Shown: positions 1 to 8,959 of the stretch, in pieces | Layout of the letters: every line of letters begins with the position of its first letter | Position numbering within the stretch: the first letter of the stretch is position 1 | Assembly: GCF_008632335.1 (NCBI RefSeq) | Contig: NZ_VWXX01000007.1 | Location: 1-64,000 of the forward strand | Direction: 5' to 3' | Source of the DNA: Thiohalocapsa marina | GTDB taxonomy: Bacteria; Pseudomonadota; Gammaproteobacteria; Chromatiales; Chromatiaceae | DNA: 64,000 bases | Notes under the pieces: model-generated | Databases searched by the model: none | Told to the model about the DNA's origin: nothing | What the model saw: the letters and a program-made list of their open reading frames with translations, nothing else | Position numbers and translations under genes: made by a program

Positions 1-410
1 CGGCACAAGTCGTTGATCGCACAACCCTTATGCCAGATAGAGCCGCCCTCCTTCAATCCCTTGGTGAGATTTGCGGGTTAGAATCACAAACGTAGCGTCT
101 GTCAAGCCGAATCGAGCCTGTGGCGAGAGAGGGTAACGGAAATAACGTTAAATCAAAGACCTTCACAATTCGGGTGCGGCATCGACGGCCGTAGCATGCC
201 CGCCCTCGGGCCGATGCGCGTCGTGAAATGCTATGCTCGGCGCGGAAATTGGGGACGTACCATCATTCCGATATGAGGACGCGCCACCGTCGCCTTCTTC
301 GTAGGAGGCCCGCCCTCGGGCCGATTCGCCCGCTCGGGAGCGCGTGCACGGTATCGGTCGCGCTGGGGGCGGCGCACCTAGGCCATGACGCGCCTCCGCG
401 GTTGATTCAG
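1..410. other. No convincing gene; intergenic or remnant DNA
   Basis: This stretch lies beyond the 3' end of the minus-strand glycosylase gene. Short open frames exist on both strands, but none has recognisable protein motifs. It contains an 18-bp direct repeat listed separately. The run near 245-265 (aaattggggacgtaccatc) resembles sequence I associate with REP/RAYT-type intergenic repeats; that is an impression from memory, not a demonstrated match. No transposase is visible. Confidence 0.5.
198..325. repeat. Pair of 18-bp direct repeats with a hairpin core
   Basis: The sequence gcccgccctcgggccgat occurs at 198-215 and again at 308-325, 110 bp apart. Each copy holds a small inverted repeat (GCCCG, four-base loop, CGGGC). 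The pair resembles a minimal REP-like doublet. No mobile-element gene lies beside it. Confidence 0.6.
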
Positions 411-1070
411 TCAGGCTAAGGCAGCCGGACAGATATCCATCAGGCAGCACTGGGCGCAGCGGGGCTTGCGGGCGCGGCAGACGTCCTTGGCGTGACGGAC
501 GATCAGCGCGTGGTATTCGTTGAACAGAGACACATCGGGGCCGAGGGCCTGCTCAAAGCCCAGGCGGATCTGGTCGTAGGTCTCGTCGCCGGCGAGCCAG
601 CCCAGGCGACCGAACAGCCGGCGCGTATAGGCATCGACGACGAACACCGGGCGGTCGAAGGCGTAGAGCAGGATATCGTCGGCGGTTTCGGGTCCGACGC
701 CATGGATGTCCAGCAACAGGCGCCGCAACGGCGGGGTGTCGATGGCGGCGAGGGCCGGCTCGCCACCGGACTCCAGCAGCGTCGCGCAGAAGGCCCGCAG
801 GCGCCGCGCCTTGACGTTGAAATACCCCGCCGGCCGGATTGCCTCTGCCAGGTCCGGCTCCGGCAGTGCCAGCAGCGTGTCGGCCCGCAGCGGTACCCGT
901 GCGCTCAGCCGTTGCAAGGCCCGCTCCACGTTGATCCAGGCCGTGTTTTGTGTCAGCACGGCGCCGATCATGACCTCGAACGGGGTCTCAGCGGGCCACC
1001 AGCCCTGGGGACCGTAGGCAATCAGCAGGCGTTCAAAGACCCCGCGCAACAGTTCCACCGGACTTGCCAT
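411..1070 (-). CDS. Endonuclease III-like HhH-GPD DNA glycosylase, probably monofunctional
   Basis: This 219-aa protein is a base-excision DNA glycosylase of the endonuclease III superfamily. The helix-hairpin-helix lies around residues 118-132 (GVGPETAD). The catalytic aspartate is D146 in VVDAYTRR. C198, C205, C208 and C214 form the C-X6-C-X2-C-X5-C pattern of the [4Fe-4S] cluster. The lysine that gives EndoIII its lyase activity (GVGRKTA in E. coli) is Glu128 here. Known relatives with this change, such as the MagIII 3-methyladenine glycosylases, act only as glycosylases. It is therefore unlikely to be a true nth and may remove alkylated or mismatched bases. It follows the GlgC-like gene by about 100 bp on the same strand. 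Confidence 0.85.
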   Translation of the reverse strand: MASPVELLRGVFERLLIAYGPQGWWPAETPFEVMIGAVLTQNTAWINVERALQRLSARVPLRADTLLALPEPDLAEAIRPAGYFNVKARRLRAFCATLLESGGEPALAAIDTPPLRRLLLDIHGVGPETADDILLYAFDRPVFVVDAYTRRLFGRLGWLAGDETYDQIRLGFEQALGPDVSLFNEYHALIVRHAKDVCRARKPRCAQCCLMDICPAALA

Positions 1071-1173
1071 CGGCCTTCCTATCGGCCGCGCCCCGCCCGG
1101 TCATCCGGGGCGGGACCACCGCGGCCCCGGCGGTCGGGACCGGAGGCGACAAACGGATCGAAACGTGCAGGTT

Positions 1174-2457
1174 TCAGAGGCGCTGTCCCTTCGGAATCAC
1201 CACGATTCCCTGCGGAGAGACGAAGAAGCGTGCCTCGTCTTCGCCCCGATCGAAACCGATCTTCGCCCCGGCCGGGATGACGACGTCCTTGTCGCAGATG
1301 CAGCGGCGGATCTGGGCCCCTGCGCCGACCCTGACCCCTTCGAACAAGATGGCCTCATCGACGATGGCGCCGTCGTCGACCTGAACCTGCGGAAACAGCA
1401 CCGAATGGCTGACGCCTCCGCCGTGAATCACGCTGCCAGCGGCGAGCATCGAGTTGACGAAGATGCCCTCGGTGCCGGACACGGAGCCGGGGACAGTGCG
1501 TGCCGGCGGAAACTGGCCCTGGTAGGTCAGGATGTTCCAGTCCGGTTGATACAGGTCCAGCGGCGGCTCCGCCTCCAGCAGGGCCATGTTGGCGCGGAAG
1601 TAGGCATCGATGGAGCCCAGGTCGGCCCAGTAACGGTCCGGCGTCACCCGCCCTCGCTCACCGCCGAAGCGGTAGCCGAAGACCGCCTGCTCCGGGATCA
1701 GCGGCGCCAGCAGATGCCGCCCGATGTCGGCCCAGACGCCCGGAAAGGCCCCGGGCGCTCCCTCGTCAACGGATGCCGGATCAACCGCAGATGCCTCCGC
1801 TGCGGCCAGGCGGTCGAGTCGGGACAACAGCAGGGCCTTGTCGATCACATAGGCCCCCAGGGGCGCCTCGACGCCAGCCGGCGTCTGCTGTGCCGGATCC
1901 GGGTCTGGGTCCGTGTCTGGCGCCAGTGTCATTCCGATGATGCGCCCCGCGGCATCACAGGCAATGCCAAGCCCGGCGCCACCGGCCGCGGCGTCCTCCT
2001 GGCGACGCAACGCGCAGGTCACCGCAGCGCCCTGCTCCCGGTGGAAGTCAATCAGTTCGGCGTAATCCATGCGGTACACCAGACCACCGTCCAGCAGCAT
2101 CACCTGGCTAGCCGGGCTGCGCTCGATCAGATACCGGTTCTGCCGCAGGGCATCGAGCGCACCGCGATACCAGCCGATGCCATCGCGCATCTGCGGCGGC
2201 ACTGGCGTGATGAACTCGCCGAGTTGCGGATTGAACAGCGACCAGGCGTCGCGCAGATGCTTGTGCAGCGAGTGCGACTTGTACTGCGTCAGCACCAGGA
2301 TCTGCCGCAGCCCCGAGTGCAGGCAGTTGGCCAGCGTGAAGTCGATCACCCGGTATTTGCCGCCGAAAGGCACCGCCGCCTTGGTGCGATGTCGCGTCAG
2401 GGGTTCGGGCTCGCCACGCGCCATGGCGAAGACGAAGGTCAGGGTGTCAACATGCAT
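1174..2457 (-). CDS. GlgC-like nucleotidyltransferase paralogue with lost catalytic motifs
   Basis: This 427-aa protein has the architecture of glucose-1-phosphate adenylyltransferase. An N-terminal nucleotidyltransferase domain ([13 protein letters not shown] at 28-40, then [10 protein letters not shown]) is followed by a C-terminal left-handed beta-helix ([12 protein letters not shown], then [11 protein letters not shown]). Several active-site signatures are degenerate. The GGRGxRL nucleotide loop reads MARGEPEPL. The AGDH segment with the catalytic aspartate reads LDGG before LVYRMDY. The EKP glucose-1-phosphate motif is not visible. Regulatory GlgD-type subunits show comparable loss, so a regulatory or sugar-phosphate-binding role is more likely than catalysis. 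Its ATG overlaps the end of pdxJ by 19 bp, suggesting coupled translation. No glycogen genes lie nearby. Confidence 0.75.
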   Translation of the reverse strand: MHVDTLTFVFAMARGEPEPLTRHRTKAAVPFGGKYRVIDFTLANCLHSGLRQILVLTQYKSHSLHKHLRDAWSLFNPQLGEFITPVPPQMRDGIGWYRGALDALRQNRYLIERSPASQVMLLDGGLVYRMDYAELIDFHREQGAAVTCALRRQEDAAAGGAGLGIACDAAGRIIGMTLAPDTDPDPDPAQQTPAGVEAPLGAYVIDKALLLSRLDRLAAAEASAVDPASVDEGAPGAFPGVWADIGRHLLAPLIPEQAVFGYRFGGERGRVTPDRYWADLGSIDAYFRANMALLEAEPPLDLYQPDWNILTYQGQFPPARTVPGSVSGTEGIFVNSMLAAGSVIHGGGVSHSVLFPQVQVDDGAIVDEAILFEGVRVGAGAQIRRCICDKDVVIPAGAKIGFDRGEDEARFFVSPQGIVVIPKGQRL

Positions 2458-3218
2458 GGCAAACCAGCCCCCCGCAGCATGACCGCCTTCATCTCCCGCA
2501 CCGCGTCTGCCAGGCCGGAGAAGACCGCCCGGGCGATGATCGAGTGGCCGATGTTGAGTTCGCTGATGCCCGGCAGCGCCGCCACAGCCTGTACGTTGTG
2601 GTAGTCCAGCCCATGGCCGGCATTGACCTGCAAGCCGAGTCCGCGCCCGTGCTCGACGGCGCGCCGGATGCGGGCGAGCTCCGCCGCGCGCGCCTCCGGG
2701 GTGCGCGCATCGGCGTAGTGGCCGGTGTGGATCTCCACCACCGGGGCGCCCACCTCGGCGGCGGCGTCCAGCTGCACCGGATCGGCATCGATGAACAGCG
2801 ACACGCGCACCCCGGCCTCCGCCAGCAGCGCGCAGAAGTCACTGAGGGTCCGTCGCTGGCCGGCCACGTCCAGACCGCCCTCGGTGGTCAGCTCTTCGCG
2901 ACGCTCCGGCACCAGGCAGCAGTCCTGTGGCTGGATCTCGCTGGCGATGCGCCCCATCTCCGGCGTCGCCGCCATTTCCAGGTTCATCCGCGTCTGCAGG
3001 ATGTCGCGCAACAGGCGCACGTCGCGATCCTGGATATGACGGCGATCCTCGCGCAGATGCAGCGTGATGGCATCGGCCCCCGCCTGTTCCGCCACCAAGG
3101 CCGCCTGAATCGGCTCCGGATAGCGCGTGCCGCGCGCCTCGCGCAGGGTCGCCACATGGTCGATGTTGACGCCGAGCAGGATGGGTGCCCTGCCGGGCGG
3201 GTTCTCGGGCGTTGCCAT
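2439..3218 (-). CDS. pdxJ: Pyridoxine 5'-phosphate synthase PdxJ
   Basis: PdxJ condenses 1-deoxy-xylulose 5-phosphate with 3-amino-2-oxopropyl phosphate, the last step of the DXP-dependent vitamin B6 pathway in the cytoplasm. The 259-aa length is near the usual 240-250. Family signatures are clear: [16 protein letters not shown] near 15-30, [14 protein letters not shown] near 51-64, [15 protein letters not shown] and the late glycine-rich [10 protein letters not shown]. It lies in the classical rnc-era-recO-pdxJ gene order of gammaproteobacteria and is followed by the overlapping GlgC-like gene in place of the usual acpS. Confidence 0.97.
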   Translation of the reverse strand: MATPENPPGRAPILLGVNIDHVATLREARGTRYPEPIQAALVAEQAGADAITLHLREDRRHIQDRDVRLLRDILQTRMNLEMAATPEMGRIASEIQPQDCCLVPERREELTTEGGLDVAGQRRTLSDFCALLAEAGVRVSLFIDADPVQLDAAAEVGAPVVEIHTGHYADARTPEARAAELARIRRAVEHGRGLGLQVNAGHGLDYHNVQAVAALPGISELNIGHSIIARAVFSGLADAVREMKAVMLRGAGLPCMLTP

Positions 3219-3266
3219 GGTTCTGGTTCCTCTGGCTGAATGGGTCAGGTGCCTGTCATATGCCGT

Positions 3267-3998
3267 TCATGTACCGGCCGGTCGCCGGGGGCGGGCGGCA
3301 AACAGGGCGCGGCTGCGTAGCGGCCGATCCCCGAGATAGGGCGCCAGCAGCGCACGCAGCAGGCGTCGTGCCTCGCGCGCCTGGCTGCCGCTCAGGGCCT
3401 CGCCCCGGCTCAGGCACTGCAGCGTCGCACCGCTGACCGCCCCGTCGCCCTGGGGCGACAGCGCCGGCAGCAGACCACGCTCGTGGCTGTAGACGTAGTA
3501 CAGATGCGGCTGCACCGGCAACCCCTGCTCCGCGTCGCGGTCGAGTTCCACGGCATAGCCCAGCTCTGCCAGCAGGCGCAGCTCGAACCGCCGCAACGGC
3601 GTGTCCAGGTCCCTGCTCGCCGCCAGTTCCTGCAACACCATCTGGTAGAACAGGAACAGCCGTTCATGGGGATCCTGCCGGCCCAGCAGCCGTGTCAGCA
3701 GCTCGTTGACATAGAAGCCGCAGTACAGGGCATCGCCGACCAGGGCGACGGGCCGCCCGGCGGGCTCAACGCGCACCAGGGTCTGTACCTCGCCGCGACC
3801 ACGCCAGGCCAGCAACAGCGGCGTGAACGGCTGCAGCAACGCCGCGCTCGGTGCACGACCACGCTTGGCCCCCTTGGCCAGCAGCGGCAGCCGGCCGTGC
3901 TCACCGGTGAAGACCTCCAGCAGCAGGCTGCTGTCGGAGTAGTCGCGCCGGTGCAGGACGAAGCCCGGCTGCAGGCGGTCGCGGTCGGCTGGGAACAT
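3267..3998 (-). CDS. recO: DNA repair protein RecO
   Basis: RecO (243 aa) works in the RecFOR pathway, loading RecA onto SSB-coated single-stranded DNA during gap repair. The N-terminal OB fold is recognisable from FVLHRRDYSDSSLLLEVFT (about 13-31) and LLAKGAKRGR. The C-terminal helical region has DTPLRRFELRLLAELGY and a typical GEALSGSQAREARRLLR end. As in many gammaproteobacterial RecO proteins, a zinc-binding cysteine cluster is absent. It sits between era and pdxJ on the same strand, with about 45 bp on each side. Confidence 0.95.
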   Translation of the reverse strand: MFPADRDRLQPGFVLHRRDYSDSSLLLEVFTGEHGRLPLLAKGAKRGRAPSAALLQPFTPLLLAWRGRGEVQTLVRVEPAGRPVALVGDALYCGFYVNELLTRLLGRQDPHERLFLFYQMVLQELAASRDLDTPLRRFELRLLAELGYAVELDRDAEQGLPVQPHLYYVYSHERGLLPALSPQGDGAVSGATLQCLSRGEALSGSQAREARRLLRALLAPYLGDRPLRSRALFAARPRRPAGT

Positions 3999-4041
3999 GC
4001 CGTGCCGGTGCTGCGTCGGCGCGGAACCCGACCCGCCGCGG

Positions 4042-4932
4042 TCAGCGTTCGCTGTAGCCCAGGCTGGCCAGGGCCGCCTCGTCGCTGCTCCAGCTGTCCT
4101 TGACCTTGACCCAGACCTCCAGATGCACCGGGCGGTCGAACAAGGCCTGCATCGCGTGCCGCGCCTGTGTGGCGGCCGCCTTCAGGGCCTCGCCGCGATG
4201 GCCGATGATGATGGCCTTCTGACCGGGGCGCTCCACCCAGATCAGGGCATGGATCAGGTAGCGCCCGCCCTGGTCCTCGAAGCGTTCGATCTCGACCGTG
4301 GTCTGATAGGGCAGTTCCTCGCCATAGCGCCGCGTGAGTTGCTCGCGCAGCAGTTCGGCGGCGAAGAAGCGTTCGGAACGGTCGGTGAGCTGGTCGTCCG
4401 GGAACAGGTTGTCCGCCTCCGGCAGCTGCGCCAGGATCAGTTGCTCGAGCCGCTCGAGCTGATCTCCCCGGCGCGCGGACACCGGCACGATGTCCGCGAA
4501 CGCATGGCGCCGACCCAGCGCGCCCAGGTAGGGCAGCAAGGCGGTCTTGTCACGCATCAGGTCGATCTTGTTGACCACCGCGATGGTGGGCCGACCGGCG
4601 GCGATCACCGCCTTCAGCGCCAGTTCGTCCTCGCTGGTGAAGCGCGGCGCCTCCAGCAGCAGCAGCACCAGATCCACGTCTGCCAGCGTCGCCCGCGCCG
4701 TGCGATTGAGATAGCGGTTCAGCGCGGAGCCGCCGCGGGCATGGATCCCCGGGGTATCGACGAACAGCATCTGACCGCCATCCACAGTCTTGACGCCGAG
4801 GATGGAGTGCCGCGTCGTCTGTGCCTTGTGCGAGGTAATAGCCAGCTTCTGGCCCAGCAGCCGGTTGAGCAGCGTGGACTTGCCGACATTCGGCCGGCCG
4901 ACGATGGCGATATAGCCGCAGCGGTTAGTCAT
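4042..4932 (-). CDS. era: Ribosome-assembly GTPase Era
   Basis: Era (296 aa) is an essential GTPase that binds the 3' end of 16S rRNA during 30S subunit maturation. The G1 loop GRPNVGKST lies at about 12-20. The threonine-rich switch (KAQTTRHSI), G3 DTPG and G4 NKID follow. The C-terminal KH RNA-binding domain includes IIIGHRGEALKAA, a variant of the usual IIGKGG turn. The ATG overlaps the end of rnc by 8 bp, the standard rnc-era coupling. Confidence 0.98.
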   Translation of the reverse strand: MTNRCGYIAIVGRPNVGKSTLLNRLLGQKLAITSHKAQTTRHSILGVKTVDGGQMLFVDTPGIHARGGSALNRYLNRTARATLADVDLVLLLLEAPRFTSEDELALKAVIAAGRPTIAVVNKIDLMRDKTALLPYLGALGRRHAFADIVPVSARRGDQLERLEQLILAQLPEADNLFPDDQLTDRSERFFAAELLREQLTRRYGEELPYQTTVEIERFEDQGGRYLIHALIWVERPGQKAIIIGHRGEALKAAATQARHAMQALFDRPVHLEVWVKVKDSWSSDEAALASLGYSER

Positions 4933-5626
4933 GCCGGCCTCCTTCCTGCAACAGTTTCAGCATCTGCTCGGCGGCGTCCTGTTCGGCCCGGCGGCGGCTG
5001 GTGCCCTCCCCCTGGCTGATCAGTCCCAGGTCCGGCAGACGGCAATGGACGGCAAAGCGCTGCGCATGCTGCTTGCCGCCCACATCCGCCAGGGCGTAGT
5101 CCGGCAGTTGCCGCCGACGCGCCTGCAGTATCTCCTGCAGCCGGGTCTTGGGGTCCTTGACGGCGTCCTGCTGGCCGATCCGGGCCAGCGACTGCGCGAA
5201 CACCCGCAACACCATGTCGCGCGCGACGGCGAAGCCCTGGGCCTGATACACCGCGCCGATCACCGCCTCGAGGGCATCGGCGAGGATGGAGTCCCGCGCA
5301 TGCCCGCCGGTGCGCGTCTCGCCGGGGCCCAGACACAGGTAGTCGCCGAGACGCAGGCCCCGCGCCAGACCGGCCAGACTCTCCTTGTTGACCAGCGCGG
5401 CGCGGCGACGGCTGAGTTCGCCCTCGTCCGCATCGGGAAACCGCTGCCAGAGGGCATCGGCAATGACCAGTCCGAGCAGGGCGTCGCCGACGAACTCCAG
5501 CCGCTCGTTGTTGCGCGGGCCGGCGCTGCGATGGGTCAGCGCCTGGCGCAACAGCGGAACCTGCGCCGGGTCTGCATCATCGCCCAGCAGCTGCGCCAGC
5601 AGACGTGCGGGTTCAGCGGCCTTCAC
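4925..5626 (-). CDS. rnc: Ribonuclease III
   Basis: RNase III (233 aa) cleaves double-stranded RNA, including the 30S rRNA precursor and structured mRNAs. The signature NNERLEFVGDALLGLVIAD near 38-57 carries the acidic catalytic residues, and DALEAVIGAVY near 121 contributes the late glutamate. The double-stranded RNA-binding domain occupies the last 70 residues or so, with LPDYALADVGGKQHAQRF and SRRRAEQDAAEQML. The ATG overlaps the DUF4845 stop by 4 bp (ATGA), and the 3' end overlaps era, so these genes are translated from one message. Confidence 0.97.
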   Translation of the reverse strand: MKAAEPARLLAQLLGDDADPAQVPLLRQALTHRSAGPRNNERLEFVGDALLGLVIADALWQRFPDADEGELSRRRAALVNKESLAGLARGLRLGDYLCLGPGETRTGGHARDSILADALEAVIGAVYQAQGFAVARDMVLRVFAQSLARIGQQDAVKDPKTRLQEILQARRRQLPDYALADVGGKQHAQRFAVHCRLPDLGLISQGEGTSRRRAEQDAAEQMLKLLQEGGRHD

Positions 5627-6006
5627 GGTCGGTCGAACGCCTCCTGGTGAGAGAAGCTCAGCACCAGGTCCAGGTTGTAGACCAGGTGCCGGCGGACCTC
5701 ATAGGCCAGTAGCAGGTCGAAGCCAGCGGGCGTCCGCTGTACCTCGAAGGCATCCCGATCCACCCCCTCGACGCCGTCGATGGACAGTTGCCGGGCGATG
5801 CCGTCGAGCACCGCCGCCGGGCCCGCCTGGATCAGGTCCGGCCGCTCCTGCATGGCCTGCATGGCAGAGCGCACATGCCAGTAAGCCACATAGGCGGGCA
5901 GCGTCTTGATGGCGACGCTGGCGAAGAACAGGATCAACGCCAGCACGATCAGGACGCCCCCCAGACCGGCGCCGCGTTGCCCGTGGATTGTCTGCTTGCG
6001 GATCAT
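5623..6006 (-). CDS. DUF4845 single-pass membrane protein
   Basis: This 127-aa protein has one transmembrane helix (about 14-34, GLGGVLIVLALILFFASVAI) after a short basic N-terminus, and a small domain predicted to lie outside the cytoplasm. It matches the DUF4845 family, which is regularly encoded between lepB and rnc in gammaproteobacteria. The function is unknown. Its position between signal peptidase and RNase III, with a 4-bp overlap into rnc, is conserved context rather than evidence of role. The N-terminus (RGAGLGGVL) is reminiscent of type IV pilin-like leaders, though no clear prepilin peptidase site is seen. Confidence 0.85.
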   Translation of the reverse strand: MIRKQTIHGQRGAGLGGVLIVLALILFFASVAIKTLPAYVAYWHVRSAMQAMQERPDLIQAGPAAVLDGIARQLSIDGVEGVDRDAFEVQRTPAGFDLLLAYEVRRHLVYNLDLVLSFSHQEAFDRP

Positions 6007-6032
6007 CGGTTCCTTGCCACAGTGCCGTCGGG

Positions 6033-6908
6033 TCAGCGAATGCCGTCGCCGAGACGGCCGAAGGCGATGGGGAAGCCATCACGCTGGCTGTCCCAGTGCA
6101 TCCAGATGGCAAATGCCTTGCCCACCAGATTGTCCTCCGGCACCATGCCCCAGCAGCGGCTGTCGTTGCTGTTGTCGCGGTTGTCGCCCATGACGAAGAA
6201 CGCCCCCTCGGGAACTGTCACCGGGCCGTAGGCGAGCACATCGCAGCCGCCCGGGAAGTCCCGGGCGCGCGGGTTGATCAGGATCTCGTGCTCCAGCTCG
6301 CCGATGTGCTCCACCGCGCGCAGGGCGCCGGTGTGCCCCTTGCCGGCGCCCTCGCCCACATACCGCGGCAGCATGACCTGGCGCATGGGCTCGCCGTTGA
6401 CGTACAGGGTCTTGTTCCGGTAGTAGACCTCGTCGCCCGGCACGGCCACGATGCGCTTGATGTAGTCGACGGCCTCATTCTCCGGAAAACGGAACACCAC
6501 CACGTCACCGCGTTCGGGTTCGCCCAGATCCAGGAACTTGCCATTGGTGATGGGCCAGCGCAGGCCGTATGACGACTTGCTCACCAGAATGAAATCCCCC
6601 ACCAGCAGCGTCGGCATCATGGATCCCGACGGGATGCGGAAGGGCTCTACCACGAACGATCGCAGCAGCAGCACGATCAGCAGCACCGGGAAGAAGGACC
6701 GGGCATACTCCACCAGCACCGGCTCCTTGTAGGTCGTCTCGGCGACGGACGCGATCGCCGCCTGCTGCTGCGCCGAACCGCCTCCGGCTGGGGCCGACTC
6801 CAGCGCCAGACGCTTGCGGCGGGGCGCGAAGATGACGGCATCGATCAGCCAGATGATGCCGGTGATGGCGGTGGCAGCGACGAGAAAGGTGGGAAAATCA
6901 AAACTCAT
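6033..6908 (-). CDS. lepB: Signal peptidase I LepB
   Basis: LepB (291 aa) removes signal peptides from Sec and Tat substrates at the periplasmic face of the inner membrane. An N-terminal hydrophobic helix (about 7-27) and a second membrane segment (about 70-87, SFFPVLLIVLLLRSFVVEPF) precede the catalytic domain. The nucleophile serine is in IPSGSMMPTL and the general-base lysine in DYIKRIVAVPGD. The late boxes GDNRDNSNDSR and WGMVPEDNLVGKAF are intact. It lies 107 bp downstream of lepA, the conserved lepA-lepB pair. Confidence 0.98.
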   Translation of the reverse strand: MSFDFPTFLVAATAITGIIWLIDAVIFAPRRKRLALESAPAGGGSAQQQAAIASVAETTYKEPVLVEYARSFFPVLLIVLLLRSFVVEPFRIPSGSMMPTLLVGDFILVSKSSYGLRWPITNGKFLDLGEPERGDVVVFRFPENEAVDYIKRIVAVPGDEVYYRNKTLYVNGEPMRQVMLPRYVGEGAGKGHTGALRAVEHIGELEHEILINPRARDFPGGCDVLAYGPVTVPEGAFFVMGDNRDNSNDSRCWGMVPEDNLVGKAFAIWMHWDSQRDGFPIAFGRLGDGIR

Positions 6909-7015
6909 GTCGTGTCATCGGATGGCGACTGTCAGTGACGGCAAGACAGGGCTCGCCGATGGGTTATGGCCGATGGGTTTTAGCCGATTGGATATGGCCG
7001 GTCGGGTTCGGGCTA

Positions 7016-8821
7016 TCAAGTATCTTTACCGGCCTGCAGGACCGCAAGGAAGGCCTCCTGCGGGATCTCCACCCGTCCGACCTGCTTCATGCGCTTCTTG
7101 CCGGCCTTCTGCTTCTCCAGCAGCTTGCGCTTGCGGGTCACGTCACCGCCGTAACACTTGGCCGTGACGTTCTTGCGCAGGGCCTTGACCGTGGTGCGTG
7201 CGATGATCTTGCTGCCGATGGCGGCCTGGATGGCCACCTCATACATCTGCCGCGGGATCAGGTCCTTCATGCGTTCGGTGAGTTCGCGCCCGCGCGTCTG
7301 CGAGTTGCTGCGGTGCACGATCAGCGACAGGGCATCGACGCGGTCGCCGTTGATCAGGATGTCCAGCTTGACCAGGTCCGCCACCTGGAAGCGCTTGAGT
7401 TCGTACTCGAAGGACGCGTAACCGCGGCTGACGGACTTGAGCCGGTCGAAGAAGTCCAGCACCACCTCGTTCAGCGGCAGCTCGTAGGTGACCTGCACCT
7501 GGCCGCCCAGGTACTGCAGCTGCTTCTGCACGCCGCGCTTTTCGATACAGAGGGTGATCACGCCGCCGAGCAGATCCTGCGGCACCAGGATGTGCGCCTC
7601 GATGATGGGCTCGCGGATCTCCTGGATCTTGCCGGTCTCCGGCAGATTGGCCGGATTGTCCACCTTGATCAGCTCGCCGTCTGACTGCAGCACCTCGTAG
7701 ACAACGGTGGGGGCCGTGGTGATCAGGTCGAGGTCGTACTCGCGCTCGAGTCGCTCCTGGATGATCTCCATGTGCAGCATGCCGAGGAAGCCGCAGCGGA
7801 AGCCGAACCCCAGCGCCTGCGAGGTCTCCGGCTCGTAGAACAGCGCCGAGTCGTTCAGCCGCAGCTTGCGCAGGGCATCGCGCAGGTCCTCATAATCGTC
7901 GGACGACACCGGATACAGGCCGGCGAAGACCCGCGGCTGCACCTCGCGGAAACCGGGCAGCCGCGCCTCCGCCGGCCGGTCGGCCCCGGTGATGGTGTCG
8001 CCCACCGGGGCGCCGTCGATCTCCTTGATGCCGGCCACCAGAAAGCCCACCTCGCCGGGGCCGAGCTGCGGGCGCTCGGTCTTCTTCGGCGTGAACACGC
8101 CGATGCTGTCGGCCTGATGCACGCGGCCGGTGGACATCACCTTGATCTTGTCGCGCTTGTTCAGGGTGCCGTTCATGACCCGGATCAGCGACACCACGCC
8201 GACATAGGAATCGAACCAGGAGTCGATGATCAGGGCTTGCAGCGGTGCGTCCGGATCGCCCTGGGGCGGCGGCACCCGGGCCACCAGCATCTCCAGCAGG
8301 TCCGGGATACCGAGCCCGGTCTTGGCACTGACCCGCAGGGCGTCATGCGCCTCCAGGCCGATGATCTCCTCGATCTCGCGGATCACCCGATCCGGCTCCG
8401 CCGAGGGCAGATCGATCTTGTTCAGCACCGGCAGCACTTCCAGCCCCAGATCGATCGCGGTGTAGCAGTTGGCGACGCTCTGCGCCTCGACACCCTGGGC
8501 CGCGTCCACCACCAGCAGGGCCCCCTCGCAGGCCGCCAGGGAACGCGACACCTCGTAGGAGAAGTCCACATGACCGGGGGTGTCGATGAAGTTCAGCTCG
8601 TAGACCTGCCCGTCCCGCGCCGGGTAATCCAGGGTGACGCTCTGCGCCTTGATGGTGATGCCCCGCTCGCGCTCCAGGTCCATGGAGTCCAGCACCTGCG
8701 CGGACATCTCGCGGTCGGTCAGGGAACCGCAGTGCTGGATGAACCGGTCGGCGATGGTGGACTTGCCATGATCGATGTGCGCGATGATGGAAAAGTTACG
8801 AATGTGCTTCAGATCCGACAT
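7016..8821 (-). CDS. lepA: Elongation factor 4 LepA
   Basis: LepA/EF4 (601 aa) is a translational GTPase that acts on ribosomes during initiation, assembly or stalled elongation; its exact role is still debated. The N-terminus shows [27 protein letters not shown], the G3 box DTPGHVDF and G4 NKIDLP. The EF-G-like domains follow, and the LepA-specific C-terminal domain ends with [17 protein letters not shown] and GKKRMKQVG. Length and motifs are typical and all look intact. It lies between mucD and lepB on the same strand. Confidence 0.98.
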   Translation of the reverse strand: MSDLKHIRNFSIIAHIDHGKSTIADRFIQHCGSLTDREMSAQVLDSMDLERERGITIKAQSVTLDYPARDGQVYELNFIDTPGHVDFSYEVSRSLAACEGALLVVDAAQGVEAQSVANCYTAIDLGLEVLPVLNKIDLPSAEPDRVIREIEEIIGLEAHDALRVSAKTGLGIPDLLEMLVARVPPPQGDPDAPLQALIIDSWFDSYVGVVSLIRVMNGTLNKRDKIKVMSTGRVHQADSIGVFTPKKTERPQLGPGEVGFLVAGIKEIDGAPVGDTITGADRPAEARLPGFREVQPRVFAGLYPVSSDDYEDLRDALRKLRLNDSALFYEPETSQALGFGFRCGFLGMLHMEIIQERLEREYDLDLITTAPTVVYEVLQSDGELIKVDNPANLPETGKIQEIREPIIEAHILVPQDLLGGVITLCIEKRGVQKQLQYLGGQVQVTYELPLNEVVLDFFDRLKSVSRGYASFEYELKRFQVADLVKLDILINGDRVDALSLIVHRSNSQTRGRELTERMKDLIPRQMYEVAIQAAIGSKIIARTTVKALRKNVTAKCYGGDVTRKRKLLEKQKAGKKRMKQVGRVEIPQEAFLAVLQAGKDT

Positions 8822-8959
8822 CGGGGAGAGACTGATCCTTGGAAAGGGGTGAAGTGCGTCCGGGCGTCACGCGCCCTGTTTGGCGCCTGTCTGGCACCGG
8901 TCGGGGCCGGTCGATCGTCACGGGCGCCGACCGGCAGCCAGGGCGCGCGCGGGGGCCTG

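Noticed and set aside
1165..2604. A 479-aa plus-strand open frame
   Set aside because: It is antisense to the GlgC-like gene and pdxJ and has no recognisable protein features.
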